DNA of 64,000 bases from positions 6,386,001 to 6,450,000 of the forward strand of contig OY754465.1 in the NCBI GenBank assembly GCA_963575645.1, given 5' to 3'. Below, piece after piece: positions 47,756-58,697 of the stretch; positions within the stretch are counted from its first letter, which is position 1, and each line of letters begins with the position of its first letter. Below the pieces are notes generated by a model. The model was not told the origin of the DNA. It made no database searches and saw only the letters and a program-made list of their open reading frames with translations. The stretch is from Xanthostigma xanthostigma (taxonomy: Eukaryota; Arthropoda; Insecta; Raphidioptera; Raphidiidae). The position numbers and the translations under genes were made by a program.

Positions 47756-47990
47756 TTTGAGTCTGCTGACCATGGTTACTTAACGCGTAAGAAACATAAT
47801 TTACTTTTGCCCAAGGCTTTATTAGTGGCTTACCAACGTGGCCCTGTCTGTATGGCTACTAAAATCTACAACAGATTACCATGCTCATTAAAAAATATTG
47901 TATCCTCTAGGCCCTAGGGAATTTAAAGTGTCCTTGAGGCATTACTTAATTCAAAATTGTTTTTATAATTTAAATGATTTTATCTCTTAG
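47756..47990 (+). pseudogene. LINE 3' end, ORF2 C-terminus (second family)
   Basis: Reads HGYLTRKKHNLLLPKALL, then GPVCMATKIYNRLPCSLKN, then in a shifted frame REFKVSLRHYLIQNCFYNL and stop. The order TR(N/K)xxN - P - Y..K.(Y/F)N.LP - FK..L..yL is typical of LINE ORF2 C-termini. An A-rich 3' UTR with aataaag and attattataataa follows. Different from the copy at 9201. 5' truncated and frameshifted. Confidence 0.65.
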
Positions 47991-48319
47991 TAATTTTATC
48001 TTACACTGACGCTATTATGTTCTTTGGAATTTAAAATAAAGAATTAGTATTATTATAATAATTTTTTTTGTATTAAATACTTAATTCATAGATTTTTTGG
48101 GGTTCTAAAAGTATACGACAGATCTACATCCGTATCTAAAATCCCTCAAAAACAACCATCAAAACAAATGATCTGCATTTGTTTTGAAGACCCCGACAAA
48201 AGTCGAATAAAAAAAAATTTGAAAAGAAGTTTGACCCTGCAGGCCATCCCTGTAACTTCCCGCTATTTTCGAGTTCAAAACGCTCAAAAATATATAAAAT
48301 ATAGCAAGAAGTTTATTTT

Positions 48320-49060
48320 TTAGCTCTTCGAGCTCAAAAAAAAAAACACTTTGTTACGAAATTTTCGTTCACTATATCTCATGAACAAATGAACCGATTT
48401 TGATGCGATTTGCGGCAGTCGACTCAATTTTTTATCCTAAAAAAGTAATTTATTACAGAAAAATTGATCTCATAGGAATTTTACGAGCAATTTAAAAAAA
48501 ACACTTTTTTACAAATTTTTCGTTCACGATATCTCGTGAACAAATGAGCCGATTTTGATGCGGTTTTGCGTCGATCGACGCAGTTTTTTTAACCTAAGAA
48601 AGTAAATTATTACAAAAAAATCGATTTGATAAGAATTTTACGAGTACTTAATTATAAAAAATTACTTTTTTCCTAATTTTTCGTTCACGTTATCTCATGA
48701 ACAAATGAACCAATTTTGATCTGGTTTGCGGCGATCGACGCAGTTTTTTTAACCTAAGAAAGTAAATTATTACAAAAAAATCGATTTGATAAGAATTTTA
48801 CGAGTAATTATAAAAAATTACTTTTCTCCTAATTTTTCGTTCACGTTAACTCATGAACAAATGAACCAATTTTGATCTGGTTTGCGGCGATCGACGCAGT
48901 TTTTTTAGCCTAAGAAAGTAATTTATTACAAAAAAATCGATCTGATAACAATTTTAAGAATCATTTTAAAAAAACACTTTTTTACGATTTTTTCGTTCAC
49001 GGTATCTCGTGAACAAATGAACCGATTTTGATGCGGTTTGCGGAAATCGACGCAGTTTGT
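48320..49060. repeat. Tandem array, five units of about 155-161 bp
   Basis: The word ttcgttcac recurs at 48364, 48519, 48680, 48836 and 48992. Each unit also has a tgaacaaatga(a/g)cc block and a gattttgat block. Units are moderately diverged. Confidence 0.85.
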
Positions 49061-49288
49061 TAAGGAGAAGAGCTGATTAGATTTTGGAATTATTCGGTTT
49101 AGTAGTTTAGAAAATATTTTACAAAAACAAATTTAAAAAAATTTTTGAAACTTGTTTTTTTAAGATTTCTCAAAATTTTTTGGGCCGAATCGTTTCAAAT
49201 TTTCAGGAAGTCTAAGTTCACCAAGATCACGTCAGATGCCGCAAACCGCGTTTCAGTCGGACACTCCGTTCAAAAGATATAAAAGGTT

Positions 49289-49300
<12 letters not shown>

Positions 49301-49335
<35 letters not shown>
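49301..49335. repeat. (AC)n microsatellite
   Basis: A run of alternating a/c, flanked by catacataca units, inside the ACTTCCCGC element. Confidence 0.95.
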
Positions 49336-49338
<3 letters not shown>

Positions 49339-49603
49339 TACAGCCCTACGGACATCATCGCCAAAATAGTTTTAATAGCTTCCTAGGACCTCAAATCGTC
49401 GAGATCTGGCGAAAACTCGATTTTCGAAAATCGGGGTGAAACCAATAACTTCCCGATTTTTGAAAAAAAAAAATTTTTTTTTTTTTTTAAGCGGGAAGTT
49501 AAAAATAATAAACTGGCACACTGTATCATACCTAAGTGTTTACCTTTGAGTGTGGATGCCTATGGATTTTTATACTATAGAAAATATGACATTCAGATCT
49601 TAC

Positions 49604-49746
49604 CTGGGGGATTTTGAAGAGTCGCAGTAGATTGGCAACTTGTATTGAAGTGACACTGGAGGCTGCGCCCACAACTCCGGATATTACTTTACGCACCTGC
49701 GTTTTGTTACAGTTGTAGTCAGTTCCGTCAATATTGCTGATTGAAC
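49604..49746 (-). CDS. mGluR: Internal exon of a metabotropic glutamate receptor (family C GPCR), ligand-binding domain
   Basis: This is the one clear host exon. On the minus strand it is bounded by a good acceptor (pyrimidine-rich tract ending ctgcag, AG at 49747-49748) and a strong donor (CAG|gtaaga, intron starting at 49603). The 143 bp read as two bases of a split codon plus 47 full codons, so the start phase needs one base from the upstream exon and the exon ends on a complete Gln codon. The peptide contains GVVGAASSVTSIQVAN followed by LLRLFKIPQ. This matches the conserved mGluR Venus-flytrap segment, in which the GAASS-type serines lie in the glutamate-binding pocket (known for the family). 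Arthropod receptors carry SVTSIQVANLLRLF in this place. The receptor is a plasma-membrane dimer that senses glutamate and signals through G proteins. No flanking exon was recognised in the window, so introns on both sides appear long. The reading frame is intact. Group within mGluRs is not assigned. Confidence 0.88.
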
Positions 49747-49748
49747 CT

Positions 49749-50557
49749 GCAGCAATACAAAACATGCCGATAATACAAAATATTACACCATCTTATAAGC
49801 TTGCTGCAACAACCTACATATTATACACTCTATACATAGCCTGACAAGCATACATGTGCTGCAGCTTTGGCTAGGAATGGGTAAATTCAGAATTTTGTGC
49901 AAATCGCGTGACAAATATTTTCTTAACATTTTAATTTTCTTCAATAATAGTATACTAGTGTGACCTGTGCGAATTATTCGCACTAAATAAGTATAATAAT
50001 TATCACTTTACAAAATTATTTTTTAAATATGATTGCGCAGGTATTCAATTCGTTTCTAATTTTGCACACTGCTTATAACGTTCTTCTTTTTGTTGTATTA
50101 CAATATGAAGCTCAGATGACAGATCGAAGAAATATGTTACTAAAATTGTCATAATATAGAGGCGCAAGTAGCAAAAGCGTTGAGGTAAGCCGTCAGATGG
50201 CATCATGCAGCATTGTTGTGACGTTGTTCAGCGTTGCTCGTTGTTTCAAAATTAAAACCGTCAGATGGCAGTATGCAGTATTGTGTCTGTTGTATTACAA
50301 TATGAAGGTCAGATGACAGATCGAAGTGTTGACGTTGTTTCAAAATTAAAACCATCAGATGGCAGACGTTGTTCAGCGTTGCTGTATTTTAATTAATTTA
50401 CAAAAACAAAACCAATAATAAATTTTTTAGTTGTCGATGTCAGTAGAGCAAACAATTATCTGGAAAATGATATATAATTTATGTGGAGAAATTGTGTGGT
50501 TTTTTCTAAAAAGGGAGGCAAACATCTTTAACCTTAGCGTATTAATATATATTATGA
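49749..50557. other. Probable mGluR intron sequence upstream of the exon
   Basis: Non-coding in all frames as far as can be judged. gtcagatggca and caatatgaag(c/g)tcagatgacag are each repeated between 50100 and 50370. No upstream exon seen. Confidence 0.4.
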
Positions 50558-51062
50558 TTGTGCGACTAGTGAGAGAGGGAGAAGATTCCATGAGCGTGAA
50601 ATTGCCGCACGAGCTTAGCGAGTGCGGTAACACGCGAGTGGAAAATGCTCCTTCGATCAATGGTCGCACACAATACTTTATTCATATAGCACGAGTAATA
50701 TGTAATCGGGGCCCCGATAAAAGAGGGAAAAATGATAAATCACTTCATTGATTGACGTACCCACCGCCCTCGATGCACACAAGATGGCCCTGACTTTCGC
50801 TGAATTGCGATGCTGTTTTCATATATACAAATCGCTACCGCGTTCCTATTGGTCCAGAAACTATGCAGTAATAGTTCATTACCGTACAGTTTCGGCTCGC
50901 TACCGCGTTCCTATTGGTCCTATTGGTACTATGCAGTAATACATTATCGTACAATTTCGGCTCATTATTAGCACTCTACGCGTCAACATGAAGTAATTTA
51001 TTATTTCTCTGGAATTTAGCAGGGCCCCGAAATTATATATTACTCACGCGTGTTGAATAAAT
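50558..51062. repeat. Dispersed repeat, copy 2 (GTGCGACTAGTGAGAG family)
   Basis: Matches 30421-30870 over nearly its whole length and has an extra internal duplication of the cgcgttcctattggtcc segment (50838 and 50900). Framed by gcacgagtaatatgtaatcg and its inverted partner near 51030. The overlapping open frames are not genes. Confidence 0.7.
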
Positions 51063-51639
51063 AATTTTTGCATATCGCGTGACAAATTTTTTCTTAACAT
51101 TTTGATTTTCTCTCTTTTCTTAATAGTCCAGAGACAGTGAAAATTTTCGATACTTATTTTCCAAGTCAGCAAACACTGATAGAATTATTCGGTTTGTTAT
51201 TCTAAGCAAAATTCATATATATGTAGGGGAGGGGGTTCTGATGGGTTGAGGCGGAAAATGCGTTAGAAAGTACAAATATACTGCACTTTTTCCAGTGATA
51301 AAAATAGTTCTATTAGTGAGAGATATAGTAAAGTTAAGAAAAAAAATAGTCTGGCTAATCTGTGAATATGAGTAGTATATAAAAAATTGGAAATAAATAA
51401 TCAAAACCATTGCCCTTATTTTCGCAGTCCTAAAGATTTGTCAGATGATAGTTTATATTATAATTACAGCTTCAAATATAAGTCTGGCTAATGTGGAACA
51501 CCCCGAAAGCCTTGCCAGACTCGTCCAACAAATAATTTCAACCGCAAAGATGAAAGTTTGACTCTAAGTACACCAGCACTGTGCAATACCAAACCACTGA
51601 ATGAAACGACCAATCACAGAAGAGCATACTACGACCGAG

Positions 51640-51830
51640 TAGAGAACACACGAGCACGTTGACTATAAAAGACGGAAGTACCACACTTGTCGGCACACTT
51701 ACCTGTGAGCAGCCTAGAAGGAAACTTCGCCCGCTACCACATCGCCTTTGATAATGTCTACCGCAGTTGTAGACGAAACGTCAGGTAGTAATACCAATGG
51801 ACCACTGCATACAAGCCCGGACACCAAGAA
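51640..51830 (+). repeat. Penelope-like/hammerhead-like remnant with TATA-type promoter
   Basis: A tataaaag box at 51665-51672 is followed by a hammerhead-like block at 51744-51787: TTGATAA, a perfect 6-bp stem GTCTAC/GTAGAC, GAAAC and GTC, then AGG able to pair with CCT just before the core. A gacgaaacgtc word in this context is familiar from Penelope-like elements. A 36-codon open frame from 51754 has no recognisable content. No reverse transcriptase or GIY-YIG sequence is nearby. Confidence 0.5.
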
Positions 51831-51872
51831 GATTTGGATTTTCTACAGATATCTACGATAATTTAAGGATTT

Positions 51873-52130
51873 TTGCAACATTTTCCCATCCTTATACATC
51901 GAGTTCGTCGTACATTGCCAGGCTGTTTCAGGTTTCTTTTACGACGCCGTAAATTTACACAATATAACGTCATAGGTTGTTCTCCAAACATCGTTGCCAC
52001 TATAAAATATTCAGCACCGATCATTTCTCCCTGTATTACTCTGTTTCATATCGCAAATCGAAAGCTGACGCCGCGTCGTTCCGGCCGCTCATGCCTCATA
52101 CACGCACACAAACAAATGAAACAAAGGTAA
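51873..52130 (+). other. GC-richer open stretch, unassigned
   Basis: The frame is open for 86 codons on the plus strand and, for about 60 codons, on the minus strand too. The plus frame is followed by caaag|gtaact, a possible donor. The peptide is rich in R, H and C without domain features. A chance open frame or an untranslated repeat is the more likely explanation. Confidence 0.15.
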
Positions 52131-52331
52131 CTTGATTTTAAACTCACACAAGATAAGACGTCTCACGGTCGTAAGTCGTAACACAAATTCTACGAAGATA
52201 AACTAGAATCAAGACACTGGTCTAAAAAGTGACGGAAGTAAGAATTAATTTTTATAGAAATAATCTATTTCTTTATACCTTGATCGAAGATTCGTACTTC
52301 CGGCATCAATTTTAAGGCAGAAAGTCTAACA

Positions 52332-52891
52332 TAGTGTTGAGTAACTCAGATCTGAACCGGTTCAAAGAGCCGATTCCGACAGAAGATCCGTGAGAGCCGA
52401 CTCACTTTATTTTGAGCCGACGAATCAACGGATCCGCGTAACTGAGTGAAACACTTAACACACAGAAGCAATAAGTATCTGTCAGCTCAAATGACTCATG
52501 CATCATATTATGTCTGGATATGCATTCTATACAGGTATACATTATACAATCAACTCAATTATACAGTGTACACACTACGCACAGGCGGTATAGTTATTAC
52601 AGTGTTTCACTTAAGTCACAACAATTTAAGGTATTGTATTGCATATTGTGATATGCTTTCTTTAACATAGCAAGTAGCAACCTGTAAAACCCCGCCTTAA
52701 AATATGTGAGTCAGTCACTGGCATAATATTACGTGATATGAATGACTCAACTAACTCAGTGGCTCAGTTGACTCGAATAACATATTCAGAACTCCTCGGC
52801 TCTTTTTGAACCGGTTCAGGGAGCCGGCTCACATACGGGATCCAGATGCAAAGATGCAGATCATTAAAAAGACCCGTTTTTCCCATCTCTA
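52332..52891. mobile_element. hAT element with 8-bp target duplication
   Basis: TAGTGTTGAGTAACTC at the left and CCCATCTCTA at the right, flanked by gtctaaca at 52324-52331 and 52892-52899. gaaccggttca with gagccg occurs near both ends in inverted arrangement. 560 bp, no transposase; the open frame at 52446-52670 is spacer. Confidence 0.82.
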
Positions 52892-53049
52892 GTCTAACAT
52901 TTGTGCATTGGTGAGATTACCCGCTTGCTAGACTTTTCGGCCTTAAAATTGAAGTATAAAACCGAAGTATAATGAAAAATAGTATGCACCACACGGGCAC
53001 AAAGTTTGAGAGCCATATTGCAAGAATTCTAAACCGAAAAATAAATAAA

Positions 53050-53503
53050 TGCCGCTGCAAACGAGGCTAGAAACGGTGCTAGGAGTTCTGCTAGCCGGTA
53101 GGTTAGGTACAAAGCTAGAAATGACGTCACTGCTGGCTGGCCTGTTAGCTCACAAGATAGGTTTTAAAATTAGAACAGGGGCTATTTTCCCTGCTAGATA
53201 TGCTGCTAGATATGAGTAATAACCAATCAGGAAGCAGTATCTTGTCACGTGTTCACTTGAACAAACGCCCGCAAACCAACATGGCGTCATTTTGCTCTGA
53301 GTCAGACAACAGACACGTTTTGCTCTGTGTTTATATTCAAACTATCACTGCGCGCGCACCAGATCTGTCCACAAAACAATCTTAAAAAATAGTCTCGTGT
53401 GAAGCGAGCACTTAACAGCAATCAAGAAAACCAGCGCTAGAAAACTAGTAGGCAAATCTAGCAAGGAATCTAGCAGAGTTTCTAGCCTCGTGTGCAGCGG
53501 CCT
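53050..53503. mobile_element. MITE with GCCGCTGCAAACGAGGCTAG ends
   Basis: gccgctgcaaacgaggctag at the left is mirrored by ctagcctcgtgtgcagcggc at the right. gctag words recur through the element. A truncated relative is at 2305-2606. The open frame at 53200-53385 is within the repeat. Confidence 0.75.
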
Positions 53504-54414
53504 TAACATAAAGTTGCCTGTAACACCAAACCGTAGAAATATAGTATCACTGCGGCTGAATATGACAGTTATTTTGATTATTCAATTCTTACGTGATATT
53601 GTTATGTGAATTGCATGAAGTTCAGGTAATGATACGGTGTTGTGTATAATAATTTCTTTTTATTTATTTATAAAGAAAGTGTTCCTTTCTCTATGATTAA
53701 AGCTCGGTTAGTAAGATCTTTGTTTCCAGATATAATAATTTACGAAAGCGGTTTATACCGGTTGTCCCATTTTAAAGGAACACATTGAATAACTTTTACA
53801 GTTTTCATTATATGGAAAAATGTCCCGAATAAAAGTTTTTTGGTTTGAAGGGGGACATCGTATAAAGACAAATACCACCCCCTACTCTCATCCTCTACGC
53901 AGGGGTGAGGGTGACTTTGACTTTTATAATAGGAATACCTATTTTTTATCATAAATTATGATTTTTCTAGAAAAAATATGCAACATTTGTCTGAAACATT
54001 TTTTTACCCGATGCCTCCCTCAACCCTTAAAATGCATGTCAAAAATCGGTTTCCCGAAACTCCATTAAATGTTTATATCTAAACAACGACGTTGCGCAAA
54101 AAATTAAGAGAGGTAAGTGTTGTTTGTTTTGGGAACAGTCATTGATTAAACATAAAAAAACCAACGCAGCCCCCTTTAATCATTGAAAAATCCAGTCACC
54201 CCCACCCCCGCGCAGGGGGCGGTGTTTTTTTGTATGTTTAATCGATGACCCTTCCCAAAACAAACAACACTTACCTCTCATAATTTTTTGCGCAACGTCG
54301 TTGTTTACGGGAGACCGATTTTTGACATGCATTTTAAGGGTTGAGGGAGGCATCGGGTAAAAAAATGTTTCAGACAAATGTTGCATATTTTTTCTAGAAA
54401 AATCATAATTTATG

Positions 54415-54829
54415 AAAAATATTTTTAACAAAAAAATTAAACCGACTTCACACTAAAAAGTAAAAAATAATTGCGTATTGAAATGTTTTGGAGTCGGTGT
54501 CAGCCAAAATGAAATCTATTCCGAGAACTACAAAACATTTCAATACGCAATTATTTTTTACTTTTTAGTGTGAAGTCGGTTCAATTTTTATGTTAAAAAT
54601 ATTTTATATTTCTCTTTTTAGTGTTAATCTAACACTAAAAATCGGTGAACATACATAAAAAACATTATGCGTTTCTTTGAAATTTGACAGTTTCCCTCGA
54701 TTTCTCCAGATTCCACCATCAGATCCTGACTTGGTTCCGATGGGACCACCTCTGAGGTGCACTCTTTCGAATAAAAAAAAAATTTGAAAATCGGTCCATA
54801 ATTGACGGAGAAATCGGTGAACATACATA

Positions 54830-54886
<57 letters not shown>

Positions 54887-54923
54887 CGAACACAGAACCT
54901 CCTCCTTTTTGTTGAAGTCGGTT
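54415..54923. mobile_element. Insert with AACCGACTTC/GAAGTCGGTT ends
   Basis: Begins with a perfect 50-bp-arm hairpin (54438-54583, aaccgacttcacactaaaaa and complement), continues with a repeat having atcggtgaacatacataaaa twice (54642 and 54813), an (AT)n tract, and ends cctcctcctttttgttgaag then tcggttaa. The end phrase is common in arthropod repeats; class not assigned. Confidence 0.6.
54838..54881. repeat. (TA)n microsatellite
   Basis: About 21 alternating TA units, inside the nested insert. Confidence 0.95.
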
Positions 54924-55677
54924 AATAAAAAATAGGTATTCCTATTATAAAAGTCAAAATCACCCTCATCCCTGCGTAGAGGATGAGAGTAGGGAGTGGT
55001 ATTTGTCTTTATACGATGTCCCCCTCCACCTCCAAACCAAACAACTTTTATTCGGGACATTTTTCCATATAATGAAAACTGTAAAAGTTATTCAAGGTGT
55101 TCCTTTAAAATGGGACACCCGGTACCTATAAAAAATACTGTACCTGGCATATAATAAGCCACTTACAGTAAATAGAAATTTAACTACCCAATTACATTAT
55201 TTTTTAACCCACATGGTTTTTTTTGTTTAAGTTTGTTTTTTGAGAAGCACATAAAAACGAACCAGTCATTAATGTGTCAAACTTATATATTAATATACTG
55301 TTATACACAGAAATTTATTGACGGAAAATAATAATGTCATTAGATAGCTAATGCAAATCATTAAAGATAAAACGTTGCTCAGATTTCCGGTACAAATTTA
55401 GTAGCTGGAAATAGCTATTAAAAAAATTATGAAAAGATTTATAACGTTAATATTTTATCAAATTTATTAGTGTTATGCTGCCGTGCCTGCAAAGAGAACC
55501 TTCTTTACGTTGAAACAGATCTTGCACCAGGAAGAACAAAAATTAAAAACCTAATGGAAAAAAAACATTTTCCCTATTTTTATTGAGATTAGATGTCTCA
55601 GTATTTTATTTTTATGACTTTTTGAACTTTCTTTGATATCTTAAAAAAAAAACCATTTACCTATAATTTTACGAAGC

Positions 55678-56400
55678 AGGTCGTTTCGACGCCAACGTTT
55701 CGACGCGTGGTCAGTTCGACGCCGTACGTTTCGACGCGGGGTCAGTTCGACGCCATACTCTTTTTTCGTGCTTTTTTTATTTTTAGAATAACTTTGCATC
55801 ATCATTCAAATAAATGCGATATGCCTGATATAATATAACATATATTTTATATCTATATATATAAAACAAAGTCGTGTTAGTTACACCATTTATAACTCAA
55901 GAACGGCTTAACTGATTTTAAAAAACTTTTTGTTTGTTCGATTCGTCTCCAGGCAGAATAACACCTACGGTCGTTCGTTTTTGAATTTTACTTTACTGCC
56001 AGTATGGACATGACAACAAATTGTTGTGAATCGTTCCACGTAAAGTTCAACGGGAAATTTTAATAATAAAGTACAACGACAGGCTTTTCTTATCAACGAA
56101 GTAATTCCTGTTGAATTCTTTGTTATAGCTTTTTGGGTTTCACATTAACATTTATTATATATAATATCTATTATATCAGTCATATTACTTATTTATTTGA
56201 ATCACGCTTCATATATATAACATATAAAATATATATTATATTATATTATATCAGGCATATCGCATTTATTTGAATGATGATGCAAAGTTATTCTAAAAAT
56301 AAAAAAATACGAAAAAAAGTATGGCGTCGAACTGACCCCGCGTCGAAACGACCTCGCGTCGAACTGACCACGCGTCGAAACGTTGGCGTCGAACTGACCT
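55678..56400. mobile_element. Foldback with CGTCGAAACG/GTCAGTTCGACG motif arms
   Basis: Arms of about 170-180 bp start with a small array in which cagttcgacgc and gtttcgacgc alternate, then aataactttgcatcatcatt. The loop (55852-56222) begins A|TCTATATATATAAAACAAAG, a Helitron 5' start, but no CTAG end was found, so the loop may be a truncated Helitron. Confidence 0.8.
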
Positions 56401-56655
56401 GTACCGATAATTTTATACTGCGGCGAAGCCAAAAGGAATGGTTATGAGTTTAGCGGTCTATGTATGTTTGTATTTACGAATGTTCCACCGTAGCGCCTAA
56501 ACTATTCATCCGATTTTGATAAATAAGGTGTCAATCGATTCGTTTGTATGGCCCGGGTAACATAGGCTACATTTATTTTTGAATTTTGGTCCCAGGGGTA
56601 AGCAAATTCAAAAGAAATAAAAAATAAGTTCAAAAAAAGTGATTTAAATAAAAAA

Positions 56656-56931
56656 TAAGTTCAAAAACTAAAACCCGACTACTGAAAAGTATGTAACAAG
56701 AAAATATTCTCATCTGAGGATAGCCGTGGTCGTATGTCACCTCATATAATATATGAAGCCCCTCTAGATGTATAGCGTGATGCATTTTGCCCTAGAACCT
56801 ATGATCGCTTACTACTGTTAAAATGTAATGTTTTTTTAGGGTAGGTAGCATATTATGACCACGGCTATTCTCAGATGAGAATATTTTCTTGTTTCATACT
56901 TTTCAGTAGTCGGGTTTTAGTTTTTGAACTT
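56656..56931. repeat. Foldback with about 75-bp arms
   Basis: aagttcaaaaactaaaaccc and tactgaaaagtatgtaacaa in the left arm are mirrored in 56857-56931. The loop is 125 bp, without recognisable content. Confidence 0.85.
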
Positions 56932-56996
56932 AATTTTTTTTTAATTATTCTACTGCTAATAATAGATTATACTCCTTCACCTCTTGCACATTAATA

Positions 56997-57720
56997 TATA
57001 GAAATAAAATAAAAAACTTGGTAAATATACACTTTCGCGGTCACCTGGTTTTTTGGCTCTAGAAAATCGAAAAATCATCCGATTTCGATGAATTTTTTTT
57101 TAAAATCTTCGTTTTTATGGCGGATTTATGGAAAAAAATACGAAAATTGAAAAAATCAATATTTCTCACAGTTTCATGACTTTAAATGCAAAAAAAATTG
57201 ACTTTCTACATATAATCCTTTATAACTGTTTCTGACGTCGTGGAATCAAGTTTGTAAATTTTTTTTCGCAATCTATATAAAAAAATGAATATTTTGAAAA
57301 AAAAATTTTCAAAAAAGTTGAAAAAAAAAAATTTTTCAAAAAAGTTAATAAAAGGGGTATGGGGTGAACGAGAAAGGGGTATGCGAATTGTAATTCCGGG
57401 GTGAACGATAAAGGGGTATGCGAATTGTCTCGCAGTGAAACGGGAAGGGGCAAATGTGGAGTTTTTAAAAAAACAATTCCGGGGTGAACGATAAACGGGT
57501 ATGCGAATTGTAATTCCGGGGTGAACTAATTTTTTTCATAAATCCGCCGTAAAATGGAACTTTTTGAGACCGAGATCATTGAAATCCATCTATTTTTCGA
57601 TTTTCTAGAGCCAAAAAACCAGGTGACCGCGAAAGTGTATATTTACCAAAAACTTCTTCCTTTGGCAAGATTTAATATTAAATCTTGTTAAAGGAAGAAG
57701 TTTTTTATTTTATTTCTATA
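56997..57720. mobile_element. Foldback with about 80-bp outer arms and an internal tandem repeat
   Basis: tttcgcggtcacctggtttt and its complement lie in the arms. 57355-57530 has repeated ggggtgaacgataaa and gggtatgcgaattgt words. The right arm has a 49-bp hairpin insert absent from the left arm (57651-57699). Confidence 0.8.
57651..57699. repeat. Micro-hairpin insertion in a foldback arm
   Basis: cttccttt-ggcaagatttaat and attaaatcttgttaaaggaag form about 21-bp arms with a near-zero loop. The mirror arm at 57010-57030 lacks it, so it arose after the foldback. Confidence 0.8.
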
Positions 57721-58389
57721 TTCTACTGCTGTTATTCTGAAGGTAATGAAGTTTGTCTAGCATGCCACATTGTTTCAGAACAATAACTATCTGTGGGCTA
57801 TCAAAGTAGATTTATTATTTAATTGTTTTCAAATAGACTTAACATAAATTGGACTTATTATTTACTTGATAAGTGTGGGCGTTGAGGCATTTTATTTGGA
57901 AACTACATTACGTGAAGAGGAAGTGGAATTAAAATAAAAACACAAAACTGTTCTCAAAAGACGGATTTTGTGATGAATTTTAATCACTTGAAATGGTCTG
58001 AACTCGATTTTGACAAACAGTGTAGCTAAGACTTTATGCGTAAGTACGGCAGTACAGTCAAACAACAGAACAGAGTGGGTTGTAAATTTAAAATAAAAAT
58101 CATTACTTTATTATATAATAGATGGCATGCAAAACAGGATAATATTTTACACAAGAAATAGCACGAGAGTAATTTTGTAGAAATATTTCATATTATAATA
58201 TATTATACTATATAGATAATATCACAAGAGACTTACAGCTTTTTTATATTGTTTTTCAAGAATTTATCAACAGTTTTTATTAAAATATTTTATATTAAAA
58301 CACTAAAAAACGAAACGATTAGTACGTTTTTCACGTGATGTTGCACTTGTAGGAAATTTCAAAAATCTTATAAAATGTAACATTCTTAA

Positions 58390-58603
58390 GGCCTAGTTTA
58401 TATGAGAGGCGTTCAACGCGCGTTGGCCCAACGCGCGTTTACAATTTCTATACAATTGTATAGAACTGTTTATATGATAACGCGCGATAGTGGCGCGTTG
58501 AACGCGCGTTATCATATAAACAGTTCTATACCTACAATTGTATAGAAATTGTAAACGCGCGTTGGGCCTACGCGCGTTGAACGCCCTTCATGTGTGCTAG
58601 GCC
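58390..58603. mobile_element. Palindromic MITE rich in ACGCGCGTT
   Basis: GGCCTAG ... CTAGGCC ends with arms of about 100 bp (ggcgttcaacgcgcgttggc). CpG-rich in an AT-rich setting. hAT-like by its appearance, but no 8-bp duplication could be confirmed. Confidence 0.75.
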
Positions 58604-58697
58604 TAAATCAAACAATTTTATTTATTTCAATAACCGATCGAGTACCTACACGTTTCAAAAAATTCTAATTGTCTTTTACAAAAATATTCATGAACGT

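Larger units (their letters stand above)
48255..49499. mobile_element. TA-flanked element with ACTTCCCGC ends and internal tandem array
   Basis: ACTTCCCGCT and AGCGGGAAGT are perfect inverted ends with TA at 48253-48254 and 49500-49501. The left two-thirds is a tandem array, followed by unique sequence, an (AC)n microsatellite and a second ataacttcccgatttt near the right end. No transposase seen. Confidence 0.65.
53758..55122. mobile_element. TA-flanked foldback element with a nested insertion
   Basis: CCGGTTGTCCCATTTTAAAG and its complement end the element, with TA at 53756-53757 and 55123-55124. Arms of about 400 bp meet near 54180. The right arm is interrupted at about 54415-54923 by a different repeat, as shown by the contiguous left arm (ataggaatacctatttttta). 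Confidence 0.82.

Noticed and set aside
54624..55060. Open frames with long YI repeats
   Set aside because: Translation of the (TA)n microsatellite and foldback arm.
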